This document shows, in pieces, positions 41,147-51,360 of a stretch of DNA of 55,201 nucleotides. Source of the DNA: Gracilaria domingensis (taxonomy: Eukaryota; Rhodophyta; Florideophyceae; Gracilariales; Gracilariaceae). How positions within the stretch are numbered: the first letter of the stretch is position 1; each line of letters begins with the position of its first letter. Location of the stretch: the NCBI GenBank assembly GCA_022539475.1, contig VCMS01000351.1, positions 38,530 to 93,730 of the forward strand. The letters run 5' to 3'. Position numbers and translations under genes: made by a program. The notes beneath the pieces are model-generated. The model saw only the letters and a program-made list of their open reading frames with translations. It made no database searches and was not told the DNA's origin.

Positions 41147-42004
41147 TTAGTGTCTAACGTATTTCTCCAATAGATGCCGAGTCTGGGGTCTATGATGCTC
41201 GCCGAGTGCACACAAGTACCTCTTGAGGTTGACCAGTGGTTCGTGCTTGACGATACCGGCACACACAAGAAGTGCAACGAATAGGGTGCTTGTAGGAAGA
41301 GGGGGGATGCCTCTGTACATACAAAACGCTGATGGTTCTAGCGACTGGGAAAGCGTGTGGGAAAAGAATAGTGGGACCACTCTGTTCAAAAACATTCTGA
41401 TGGAGAGCAATACATCATGGAAAAAGAGAGCCATTCTGAAGGAGTGTAGGACACAACGGATGTACAGACAGGGCCTTTGAGTTCCTACGCGGTGCGAGAG
41501 CGGTACAATGTTGTTAATGGTTTTGCCTGTAGAGTAGAGAATAGAGAGTGCGTTCACGACGATAGTGAATAGGCCGAATAGAAATCCACCTGGAAAAAAA
41601 GCTATAGAGGCTGTTCTGACAGAATCTATAAGATTGGACGGGGATGGATGGAGTTGATAGGTGACGAAGATGGAGAGATTGAGAGCGAAAAGGCCACCGA
41701 CCGCTATACCCAAGTATTTATTGGTCAATATGGAGGAGGTGCTCGTCATTTGCGAAGAATTCGTTGGTCCGAGAGCTAGGGTACCGTATCTTGCGGCATG
41801 TAGGGAAAAGGCGAGGTCGAAGAGAATAATGTGTAACATGGTTTCCAGAATGCTATAGAGAATGGTTAAACCTAGCTGAGCATGGCCAGAGAAGCGCTTG
41901 AATAGAAGCGCTTGGGCCAAGACGGGCTTGATGATACCGTAAATCGCGCCTATGGCTACCGTTAACAATGAAGCAAATAACACCATTGAAGGTGGCGAAA
42001 GCAT
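41147..42004 (-). CDS. Predicted multi-pass membrane protein
   Basis: The frame gives 285 residues from the ATG at 42004. Hydrophobic segments suggest five or six membrane helices, at about residues 5-28, 42-66, 94-116, 132-158, 188-210 and 236-252. I recognise no family. The start codon lies exactly at the inner breakpoint of the right inverted-repeat arm, so the upstream region belongs to the repeat. The 5' end of the gene may have been cut off and the present ATG may be internal to a longer original gene. The sequence TTTGCAG just upstream could also be an intron acceptor. Confidence 0.5.
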   Translation of the reverse strand: MLSPPSMVLFASLLTVAIGAIYGIIKPVLAQALLFKRFSGHAQLGLTILYSILETMLHIILFDLAFSLHAARYGTLALGPTNSSQMTSTSSILTNKYLGIAVGGLFALNLSIFVTYQLHPSPSNLIDSVRTASIAFFPGGFLFGLFTIVVNALSILYSTGKTINNIVPLSHRVGTQRPCLYIRCVLHSFRMALFFHDVLLSIRMFLNRVVPLFFSHTLSQSLEPSAFCMYRGIPPLPTSTLFVALLVCAGIVKHEPLVNLKRYLCALGEHHRPQTRHLLEKYVRH

Positions 42005-42367
42005 CGTCTGTGTTCTGCAAAGTGGAATATAGTCTGTTCGCTTTGGAAACTAAGCTAGTTTTGGGGCTATTTGGGGCGCGCGAGGGGGTAGCAGAGGCTG
42101 GCACTCAAAAAATCAAGAAATTTTGGAATATTAAATTCCATCTCGCGCAGTTTAGTTCTTGGGTCCCCTAGTTTTTGTAGAGGTTCTACTTCGCCGCACC
42201 ACCCCATTCACTCTTTTCCGCGACCCTCTCTCAAAACTGCACTCGTGCTAGTTTGCGTTTCCATTTTCTCCCATGTTGCAATGCCAATCGCAACTCATCC
42301 CGCCTCAATCATCCCATCACTTCTTCCCAGTCCACACCACCCCCGCTTTTTACCCATTTCTCGCCCA

Positions 42368-43372
42368 TCACGCGTTCATTTTGTAGAAGTCAGGTGGACA
42401 ACTCTCCCCCTTCTCGTATACCCGCCTCGCCCCAAAACGGCTTCCAATCCCTCCCATCCTTCTCTCCTCCTGTCCCCTCAGAATCCCCTTCGCAGTCCGC
42501 GCTACCTCCGCCGCACTCCTAAACCCAGTCACCACCGGAGCTCCGACTCCCTCCCGCGCCACCTCCTCCACCACCTTCTTCATCTCCTTACGCCTCTTCT
42601 TCAGACGGCTCTTGCCATCCCCAACCCCACCACCCTTTGTCTTCGGTGTCACAGGAGACGCCTTCTGCACCGCCACCCTTCCCACACTTCCCTTCTCCGT
42701 CTTTCCCTCCACACCTCCTTTCACCGTCTCCTCTTCCACCAATCTTTGCCTCTTGCACAGCTCCTTCACCTCCTTCTCCAGCACGTCCAACCTCTCGTTC
42801 AGAACCCTATTCTCCTCCCGCAACTCTCCAACCTCCCTTCCCGCACACTCCACTATCCCATACACATGATTTCTCATCTCCACTCCCAATACCGACAACG
42901 AATTCCGCAGGCTCGAAATCGCCTCAACCGAAACACCACTACCACCCCCACTCAGCACCACACCGCCCATTTCCGTTACAATCTCCACAATTCCATCGTC
43001 CATTTGCTCCTTCATCACCAACCCCAACATCCCCACCCTCGCCTTCATCTCCCCCACAAACCGCATCTCCCTGTCACCCTCTCCGCCCCCACTCTCTATC
43101 TGGTCTCCAACCTCTAACTGACTCAGATGCACCGCACCCCTTCTCTCCATTGCGACCCCCTCCACCTTCAATTCTACCCCCTTTTCCACCTCATCACCAT
43201 CCCCTCTCCTCGCCTCACACTTCTTTCCTTCATCAGCCACTTCCTTCTTCTGCGACATCCGACCAGCCGCCGTAATCACGTCCTCTTCCCGCTTTGGTGA
43301 CGGCGTCTGCGGTACCTCCTCCCCCTCCAACAGCGCCAACAGCTCCTCATCCTTCACGTATCCGTTCGACAT
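42368..43372 (-). CDS. Coiled-coil protein, full length (right arm)
   Basis: The frame gives 334 residues from the ATG at 43372 (MSNGYVKDEEL), continuing 25 residues past the stop found in the left copy and ending PPDFYKMNA. The composition is the same, with the ELREENRVLNERLDVLEKEV coiled coil and a basic KKRRKEMKK patch that could be a nuclear signal. Function is unknown. A long antisense frame (42245-43117) is a composition artefact with proline and histidine runs. Of the two copies this is the one more likely to make the complete protein. Confidence 0.6.
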   Translation of the reverse strand: MSNGYVKDEELLALLEGEEVPQTPSPKREEDVITAAGRMSQKKEVADEGKKCEARRGDGDEVEKGVELKVEGVAMERRGAVHLSQLEVGDQIESGGGEGDREMRFVGEMKARVGMLGLVMKEQMDDGIVEIVTEMGGVVLSGGGSGVSVEAISSLRNSLSVLGVEMRNHVYGIVECAGREVGELREENRVLNERLDVLEKEVKELCKRQRLVEEETVKGGVEGKTEKGSVGRVAVQKASPVTPKTKGGGVGDGKSRLKKRRKEMKKVVEEVAREGVGAPVVTGFRSAAEVARTAKGILRGQEERRMGGIGSRFGARRVYEKGESCPPDFYKMNA

Positions 43373-43609
43373 CTTCAGAAGAAGAAGTAGTAGTTGGATC
43401 GAAGTTTCCGCTGCGATACAGTGCAATCGAGCTAAACTGTGCTGTCCACCCCCACTGTCCAACCACACGGGCTATATCCAGCACCATGATTGTCCCTGTT
43501 TCCCTCATCCCATTTCCCGCCAAAACATCTACTGTACACCTCCGCACCTTCCACTATTTAAGCGCCATCTCTCTGTCCCCTCTTCACATAGTCCCCACCC
43601 ACCTCGCTA

Positions 43610-43938
43610 CGACCGGCGATATTTTTCTCTTCCACCATAACCTCACTCGATGGTTATAGCAAAACAGGAAGATATTGCCAGTGGAGGCAAGCTAGGGACT
43701 AGTGATTGTACTTAGAGTTGCTCACCCTCTGTCTCGACTGGGGGCATGTTCTTCTTCCGTCACATCCTTTGTGGGTTGTGACAAAAAAAGAATATGTCAC
43801 CAATCGACACCGGATGGGTAACAATGGTAGCACGTAGAGTAGTTCATCCTCCCTCTCAGCGTCCACTGGGGATATATTTATGTTCTCTCACATCCTTTCC
43901 CGGTTGTGATACAAGAGAAATACATCTCCAATGGAGAC
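43610..43938. repeat. Three tandem hairpin units (right arm)
   Basis: Mirror of the array at 4473-4804, with substitutions that mostly leave the stems intact (for example ACTCGATGG in place of CACTCGATGG in the loop of unit three). It lies between the coiled-coil gene and the epimerase fragment, as on the left. Confidence 0.8.
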
Positions 43939-44005
43939 GGAGAATATAGTCGTGATAACACGTAAAGGTAACCATGTAATAAGGAATAAATTTATGCTAC
44001 TATCT

Positions 44006-44326
44006 CTAACCAACCTTTCGAAAACCAGCTATGACATGAGCTGGGTTACTCGAGCCAAAGATGGCAGATCCTGCAACTGAAATGTTTGCACCGGCCTTCA
44101 CTACTCCCTTCACAGTACTCAGTCCAATACCCCCATCCACCTGTATCCCTATTCTTGGGTACAACTCCCTTGCATGTCGCACCTTATCAAGAACAACCTC
44201 CATAAACGCCTGTCCTCCAAACCCTGGCTCCACCGTCATCAACAATAACATGTCTACAACTCCTTCGTTCATAAGTGCTTCTACGACCTTTATAGACGTA
44301 TTCGGGCGCAATCCAACTCCATCCTT
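44006..44326 (-). pseudogene. 5'-truncated ribulose-phosphate 3-epimerase (right arm)
   Basis: Same C-terminal half of the enzyme as in the left arm, about 106 codons. Here the motif is MTVEPGFGGQAF, the family consensus, and there are a few other substitutions (NEGVVD, MEVVLD, TVKGVV). An in-frame stop lies just upstream of KDGVGLRPNT. The N-terminal half is absent in both arms, so truncation preceded the duplication. Confidence 0.85.
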
Positions 44327-44723
44327 TTAATTATGGCAATCCAAGTGAAGCTATAGAACCCGTTCACGTCATTTATGAAGCCAAAATGGCTCCTTTCATC
44401 CTGTATTCAAGCTCCCCGTAACTCGTACTTTACAACTACTTTACAACTCAGGTTCGAAATCAGTTTCATTCATTGCACACTTTCTACTCTTCTACCTACC
44501 TTTCATAAAACATCATCACACTTTGTGGTTTGTCGTCTCATACAAGCCCTATCATTCATTCAGTACAATCACATATCATACATTTCGCTCAGTTTCACAA
44601 AGTGAACCATGTTCCCGTTCTGCGCTTCCCAACCGTTTTTACTTAAGTATCACTCTTTACCCCAGCAGTTCTCCGCCCCATCTTCCATTTCTATCGTCAC
44701 ACAAAAATATTTGAACACTTGCA

Positions 44724-45626
44724 ATGAACTCCCAGTCCGACATGCCTCCCACTCCGCCTCCGAGTCCCAGATACTCTGACGTCCCTCAGGCCTCATCTCC
44801 CGCCCGAAGGACTGGGGCCGTTATTGTTGAAAGGGGGCGTATAGGTACCATGCTGGCGAACGAAGAAGATACGGTCATTTCCGCACACGAATTCTGCAGC
44901 ATGGCTGCTACCTCTCATCTTTCTGATGTACCGATACTAGTTTGTGGAAGAACGAACACCCTGGAGACCGTAATTCAGGCTTGCCCTTATTCGCTCAGAG
45001 AGAATCTCGTTTTCTTCCAGAATGGAGACATCATACCATTGGTTTCGAAGCTCGGTGTGGACAAATGTTCAAAAGTTGTCCTATACGTTGGTGTCCCCTC
45101 AAGAAACGCAGCTCCGCAGGATGGTGTCACTCCTCAAAGTCCGGATGGTCTCACTGTCGCAACAGGAAAGTGGGCCTCCAACGTTGCAGACAGGTTTAGG
45201 TCTATGGGTCTCACTTGCGGGGTTTTCGACGAAGACACATTTCTCGTAAGCTATTATGAGAAGCTCGTGTGGCTATCAACGTTCAACATCGTCGGGGCCT
45301 CAAGAGGTTTCATTCCTATGGACGTAGTCGCTACGGAGTGCAGTACGGTTGTGCTCACAATAATGAAAGAGCTGTTGAAGATAGTTTCGCTTAAGACAGG
45401 TACTACTTTCAACCTGGAAGAGACCGTTGGGCGACTTCTTGCATATGGGAAAACTCTCGTTGGCTTCCCTACTTCTTTCTCCGACTTTCAGTTTAGGAAC
45501 GCGTACTTCTACGACTTTTCCCGCCAAGAAAGAAACATTGTAGGCGGTGACCCCGCTCCTTTTCATACAAACTACGTCAACGTTGTTAAGGAAAAGTTAT
45601 CCCCCTCCCCATTCCCCCAGCTTTGA
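44724..45626 (+). CDS. Ketopantoate reductase-like protein, right-arm copy
   Basis: The frame gives 300 residues. The nucleotide-binding block reads AVIVERGRIG instead of AVIVGRGRIG, so the first Gly of GxGxxG is Glu; NADPH binding should suffer. A 13-bp insertion (TCCCCATTCCCCC-like) near 45600 changes the last residues to SPFPQL. The FFQNG block and the YYEKLVW Lys are kept. I infer that this copy is losing function while the left copy keeps the family motif. Confidence 0.75.
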   Translation: MNSQSDMPPTPPPSPRYSDVPQASSPARRTGAVIVERGRIGTMLANEEDTVISAHEFCSMAATSHLSDVPILVCGRTNTLETVIQACPYSLRENLVFFQNGDIIPLVSKLGVDKCSKVVLYVGVPSRNAAPQDGVTPQSPDGLTVATGKWASNVADRFRSMGLTCGVFDEDTFLVSYYEKLVWLSTFNIVGASRGFIPMDVVATECSTVVLTIMKELLKIVSLKTGTTFNLEETVGRLLAYGKTLVGFPTSFSDFQFRNAYFYDFSRQERNIVGGDPAPFHTNYVNVVKEKLSPSPFPQL

Positions 45627-46253
45627 GGTTAGAACACATGACTTTTCGGTGTTGTAAACCTTTTAGAGATAGTTAAACATAAAAGTTACTTTATCGAAAT
45701 GACCTGTTCCTATTACATTACTTATATTGTTCGTCCTTCTGTGGTTCAAATATGCCCCTTTAAATCCTACATCCCTTATCACTAATACTTCGCTAAGATT
45801 TTGCTAGATAGAAAATGGTCATTCCATATCATTAAAGTGCACGATACTAGTAACGAAACAAGTACAAAAATTGTGATATTTCTGAAGAACTAAGCGTTTG
45901 CATTACTTGGGGCACCCGTATAAAGTAAGGTAAACCTTTTATGGGTTTCAACCCGTAATGGAGGTTGTTTTACTCTTCTTGATTTCTAAGCTCATGTTAA
46001 AGATATTTACAGTTTTCTTTACCCACTTGAACCCGTACATATAATTTATGACTAAATCATCCTTTCTTTACTTCAAATCGATGCAAAAACTTCTCCTCCT
46101 AGTAACGTTTTAAAACAGTACTACAATACCCGTATATGGTCGTTCTTAGACTCTTTTTATACTACGAAAAACCTTGTGACCATCAATCACATCCTTCTCA
46201 TTCGTATACCCACACCCATTTGCAAAACGAACCCTTTCGAAAGCTTTCAAAAC
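45627..46253. other. Intergenic region between reductase and HAD-B (right arm)
   Basis: Counterpart of 2171-2766. It is noncoding and AT-rich, with no additional feature beyond a degraded form of the hairpin seen on the left. Confidence 0.6.
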
Positions 46254-47126
46254 ATGTATAACTCAGAAGTTAGAGCCCAAGAAGTAACTCCTCAGCAGCT
46301 GGCTAACGAAATATTCGAAAATGGCTACGCCGTGATTAGTGATGTTGACGGTACTCTGAAAAGAGCTGGGGAGAACATTCCTGCCGAAACAGTCAAATGC
46401 ATGAAGTACATCAATGCACGCGTTGGTTTCGGAATTGCTACTGGGCGAGATATAGAGGATGCCGAGAGTTTCATGGAGCACCTGGGTGGCTACACTTTTG
46501 GCATCTCTGGAAACCAAGGCGCACGGGTGAGATTATCCAATGGTACCGAAATTGATCAGGACCTTGACAGGGAAGGCTACGAAAGATGTGCAGCCGAACT
46601 TGAGAGACTTGCACTCTCCTTAAATGAATCGCACGGACTTCACGAAGAGCGTCAACAAGCAGTGGTGAGCACTAGAAAAGACAGTGGACTCCCTAACTTC
46701 ACGTACAATGGACTGTCGAAGTGGAAAACAGAAGCTAACTCCGGTATTTCAAAAGTGTTGACATCCTTTCCGAACCTGGTTGCGTACCCTCAAGATGAAA
46801 ACTGTGACATAGGGGACATTCGTTTCACGAAAAATAGTGGGGCGCTAGCCTTGGTTGAAAACGACCCCCAGTTCGACACACATTTAATCGTTGCTTTCGG
46901 GAATGCTTCCAATGATGGTCCTCTATATGAAATGGCAACCCTCGCAGTTCATGTGAAGGGAGACGACCCTCCACCAGCGGTAACATATCTTGTTGATGGG
47001 GTGGAGGACGTGCATGAGACCATCAGAAGGGTGGCAGAACTGTACGGGTACAGAAAATGCAAGTGTCAATGGTTTAGAAATGCTCTTGGAATTTGTTTCA
47101 AGTGCTACGATGCCTTTAATACTTAG
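46254..47126 (+). CDS. HAD-IIB-like sugar phosphatase, paralogue B (right arm)
   Basis: 290 residues from the first ATG (46254). All HAD motifs match the left copy: DVDGTL, IATGRD, RFTKN and GNASND. The few differences (for example Val to Ala in KWKTEANSG and changes in the last residues) avoid the motifs. Both copies look functional, unlike HAD-A. It converges on the HAD-A pseudogene with about 50 bases between. Confidence 0.82.
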   Translation: MYNSEVRAQEVTPQQLANEIFENGYAVISDVDGTLKRAGENIPAETVKCMKYINARVGFGIATGRDIEDAESFMEHLGGYTFGISGNQGARVRLSNGTEIDQDLDREGYERCAAELERLALSLNESHGLHEERQQAVVSTRKDSGLPNFTYNGLSKWKTEANSGISKVLTSFPNLVAYPQDENCDIGDIRFTKNSGALALVENDPQFDTHLIVAFGNASNDGPLYEMATLAVHVKGDDPPPAVTYLVDGVEDVHETIRRVAELYGYRKCKCQWFRNALGICFKCYDAFNT

Positions 47127-47178
47127 CTATGATATGAGATCTCAGTAATACAAGTGTCGTATATATCTCAATACCCTT

Positions 47179-48038
47179 TTATGAATCATGGTGGTTTTTA
47201 TCGTGCTGCTTTTCCTCGTAGCCGTACAACAGAGCCACCAACATAATTGTCGAATGTACATCCTCCACGCTTTCGAACAGGTTGTGTACTTCACCCGGGA
47301 TACAATCTTCTTTGACCTGAACGCCGTACACGCCTACCTCATGCAAAGGCCCGTCGCTCAAAGCACTTCCGAACGTCACGACGTCATCCGTATCAATAAA
47401 TCTCGGTTCATTATCCACAAGATTTTCTCCTCCGCTTCCTTTTGTGTATCGCTTGTCCACAATTTCGCAACTTTTATCGCCGGGATAGATAACAAACGCA
47501 TCCATCTTCTGCAACAGGTCCCCAATAGCAGAATCCACTTCTTCTTTCCACTGCCACAGTTTGTTGTACACGAAATTGGGAAGGCCACTATCACTTCTGG
47601 TCTCCACGAACCCCTTGTCATCATCATTCACAATACCATGCCTCCTATTCAAATCCCTTGCCAGGAACAGTAGTCCGTCAACAGTGTGGTCAAGGGTGTG
47701 ATCATTGAATGCACCCTTAATTTCCCTCTCGTCAGAGAAACGCAGGAAAGCTCCATGATTCGCCGAGACACCAAATTATAGTCTCCGAGTCCTTCCATTT
47801 TCCCCTCCACGTCGCCCACATCACCCCCTGTGACAAGTCCGAAACCAACACGTTCGTCAATGAACTTCATACACTTCACAACTTCTTCTGGAATTGACTC
47901 TCCTTCTCTTCTCAACGTTCCATCAACGGAACTTAATATACCGTAACCATTGGCATATATGAACTTAGACAAGGTATTTGGTGAAATGTCCGCCAAGTCT
48001 CTCTGTTCCTCTGCCATTTTTCCTGATACAGTCACCAT
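47179..48038 (-). pseudogene. HAD-like paralogue A, frameshifted (right arm)
   Basis: Same gene as 385-1245, but a single-base deletion in the run corresponding to GACTATAAGTTTGG (near 47777) shifts the frame. The first 86 or so codons (to GLGDY) are in one frame and the rest (NRRHGIVNDDD onward) in another. The SVDGTL motif lacking the nucleophile is present here too, so loss of that Asp predates the duplication. Confidence 0.85.
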
Positions 48039-48352
48039 ACTGCCACAAGTACCGCATAGCAGGAACTGTATAGACTTCTCAGTTTCATACTTCTCTTAAA
48101 AGCAACCTTAAGTGCAGTTTCAGAAATGTTAGGACGCTACATGTTCAATTGCGAATTGACTGGTGCCACCAATGATGTTAACGATACCGAGCATTTGGCA
48201 TGTTGCAATTAGACGCAACTGGACCAAAGACGTTTGACATTTGTTCAATTACCAGCCTGCCGCACCTTTTCTATGTTCATATGTATAGCCTTGTAATAGT
48301 ATACTACTCTTAATACTCGCAAGACACACATAATTTACTAATCATCTCATTC

Positions 48353-48988
48353 TCATCCACTTCGAGGCGCTTGCAGCCTCATTATTGGCAAATCGTCATC
48401 ACTACTACTCTCGAGCACTTCGGTTCTACCGGCGTCCGCTTCCACACCAATCTCCACGACCACTTGGTCTTCGTCCATGTCAACCGCCCCACCCTCCTTA
48501 TCGGACAACAGTTCATCCTCCGCCTCCTCCTCCTCGTCACCATTGACAAACGTGGGTCGGAAATCCCGCACCCGATGAACAGCATCAGGTAGTGCGTAGC
48601 CCTCTGGTACCATGTACATGTGGTATCTAACCAGCAAATCCATAGACTCGGGCCTATCCACCTTGTCCTTCCCACTTGCTCCAGCATGTGTCACATCACC
48701 ACGGCCCACGAATACAGAGTACGGTGGGATGATTATCTTCTTCGCTGGATACACCTCCGACATCACTCGCAACTGTTGGTTGTTCATCCCCACCAGTTGA
48801 TGGCTTCCAGCGCTCACCCAGAGAGGAAAGCCCTCTTTCCCAGAGGCCATTACAAAGTATCCGGGGTTGCCAGTATTCATTGTTTCCTTCGTAACCAGAC
48901 CACTGAAGTCGGTGTGCAGCGTCTGGCGCTTGCACTTTCTCGTCGTCCCCAGAAATCGACCACCAGTTTTCGGAGTGTACATCTTCAC
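48353..48988 (-). other. Domain: 2OG-Fe(II) oxygenase-like
   Basis: The H-x-D (HTD), distal His (THAG) and Arg (VRYHMY) order, spaced about 80-110 residues, fits a double-stranded beta-helix dioxygenase. The acidic serine tail follows. The family could be DNA- or protein-acting. I do not place it in TET/JBP or any other named family from sequence alone. Confidence 0.55.
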
Positions 48989-50899
48989 AGCTTCCCTTTC
49001 ATTGACCCATAGTCTAAAGCCGCAGCAATTGTACCCATTCGAACATCAAGTAAAGCACGCGACCTTACAACCCACCTGAGCTCCTCATTATCCTCCGGCT
49101 TCTCCACCGTACCCCAACGTGTCGACATCACTCTCCCCTCAAATGGTCCATCGCTACCGTCCTTCCATCCTTCATCATCGTTGATTATTTGAACAAACGA
49201 CTTCTGTTCCTCTCCTTTCCGTATATCCGGCATCGCTCCATACACGTTCTCGAAGAAGTCCACCAACTTCCCCGACACATCTCCGAACTCCCGAACTTCT
49301 TCCAACTCCTCCCATTTAGGGACACCATTATCCGTCGCAAACCATCAAGCACGCAATATCCATTCTGCCTTAGCTCAGCTTGCATTCGGGCGAAGAACAT
49401 TTGCCCAAATTCGTCATGCTCCTTCGCAGCAACCCACAGCACCTCTTCATCATCCATACCTGTCGGTCGAGTACGAGGATACTGCATACCAAATGTCTCC
49501 GCCCGTAGGCGATGTTCAGCCCTTGCAGCGTGGCCAAAAGACAAGATGGTGTACATCTCTGAGATTCGAGACACTTAGCAGCTCCGACCTATGTCCCTTC
49601 GGCAAGTGAATGACTCTGAGCCAGGGGTCCTTGTGCTCAATTACGTTCTTCCCTTGCCATTCCTGCGGTCTCAGCCTGGCATACCCGCACCATGATGGGT
49701 TCGGTGGGCCATCATATGGGTCACCTCGAACAAGTCCGTGCTCCTCATATTCCGGAAGAGCTGTAGGTAACTCGTCATCAAATGACCCCCCACCTGTCTC
49801 TTGCTGATCGTCTGGCGCAGCATCTTTCTCGACGGTGACAACCCGTGGAACTGTCACAGAAAGAAGCTCATCGTCATCCAAAATGCAGAACTGCCTGCGT
49901 TCTCTGCATTCGCTCCATCTCCCAATGCCACGAACGAACCTTCATCGACCTTCCTCTCAGCACATGTTCATTTAGTTGAGACATCAGGTCATCCGGTGTC
50001 ATGCTGTTCAGAGTAGATCTCATCTGTTGTGTGAAAGTCTTTCTCCGTTTCTTCCTCGGCGGAGCCCGCTGTTCTTCTTCAGAGCTATCCAGAACTTCTA
50101 TGGCACCTCGATTTCGGCCGTGCTCAATTTCCCTATAACTCACTGCGCCCGTTCTCGTGCACTTCTTCGCGGCTCCCCTTCTTCACTGGCAGATGTTGCA
50201 GCAGCAGCAGCGGGAGTCCTCCTCTTCGTCACGGACTGCTTCACTGGTGCGGGGGGCGGAATTACCTTGAGCATCGTCCGCAATCGATTCTGAACGGAAG
50301 TCGTGGCAGTTCTAATTGAGTTCGTCCTGCTCCGAACACGCGACAATGTGTTGAAGTTCACAACTTGTCCCAAAAGGAACTGATACACAGCTGCGTTGTT
50401 GTCTGGGTTTCAACGTCATCTTCATTCGATGGAGCAGAAAGACTGACTTCGCGTTTCAGGAACACTTCCATGGACTCTTCCTCGTTCAGTTCATTCCTCA
50501 CTGCTCTAGCCGCGCGGAACAGAGACACTGCTCTATCATAAAAGAAACCTCGAACCTCCTCAAAGCTTTTCCATTGCTTTGTCTTCGTCGACTTGCCCTT
50601 CAATAGAAACATCTGAAGACAATCAAGAATGAAGGAAAACTCCTCGGCATCCAAAACATATAGCGGAGTATGGGACAGATGTGTGAGACCTATGTCACTC
50701 ACAGTCTCACATATATCCTCGAAATGGGCCAGCATTCCCTCACGAGACATGAGTTGCAGGGCGACATTGGCATATCTCAGGTACTGACGCTCTTGCACAG
50801 TCCCAATCAGTTGGCTCTCCTTCAACACTTCTGTCACTTCTGCAGGATCCACGTCTGCCGGCGTCACCCCCTCAACATCTTCAATTAGAATGGCGACCA

Positions 50900-51360
50900 C
50901 ACTAACTATAGAGTGTATCTTGTCTGCAAACATCATCCTTCGCATGGTACTCGTCGACTCATTGAGGTACGAAGCAACACATAACAATTCCTTCATCCCA
51001 ATGGGCCTCCCATCTCTTCGTATCAGCAGATTGCAACGCCAAAACTTGGCTAATCGCTTCCACTTCGGTGCACCAGTCGCTGCCAAATATTGTATAGCTT
51101 TCAGACGATGCAAACCATCTACAATGAAGCACTTCTTCGTTAGGCGTCCCTTGTCAGTATCCCTCTCTCCCGTAGTAGCATCTTGTAAGGCCACCACTGG
51201 AGAACCCATCGACTGCAATATCCCCCGCTCCTCCATACTCTTCACAAGGGCTTCAACGTGGCGTTTACTTACTCCACGGAGTAAATTGGGCGGAGTGTCC
51301 ACCAGAGTGATGTCAACAGTAACAACAACCATCCGGTACTGATTGAGGTTCACCTTTGGT
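50900..51360 (-). other. Domain: ParB-like nuclease fold (DGxHR)
   Basis: Residues about 308-435 of copy 2: VTVDITLVDTPPNLLRG, SKRHVEALVKSMEERGILQ, then KKCFIVDGLHRLKAIQYLA and FWRCNLLIRRDGRPI. This is the ParB/sulfiredoxin-like arrangement, where a strand, a helix that sets the element in place, and a D/G-x-x-HR or ERR loop bind nucleotide. ParB proteins bind CTP and DNA, and related domains are found beside DNA-modifying enzymes in phages and mobile elements. Exact activity here is unknown. Confidence 0.7.

Larger units (their letters stand above)
42005..48436. repeat. Right arm of giant inverted repeat
   Basis: Reverse complement of 1-6405, about 27 bases longer through small indels. The alignment continues to the window's base 1 equivalent at about 48436. 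The gene to its right, the ParB-like/oxygenase gene, continues without a break, so the arm is probably longer. Diagnostic differences include a 1-nt deletion in HAD-A, a 13-bp insertion in the reductase 3' end, and GGA in place of TGA in the coiled-coil gene. Confidence 0.95.

Noticed and set aside
42245..43117. Long open frames antisense to the coiled-coil genes (290 to 320 codons)
   Set aside because: They are Pro/His/Leu-rich readings of GA-rich coding DNA, have no domain, and change between the two arms with stops in different places.
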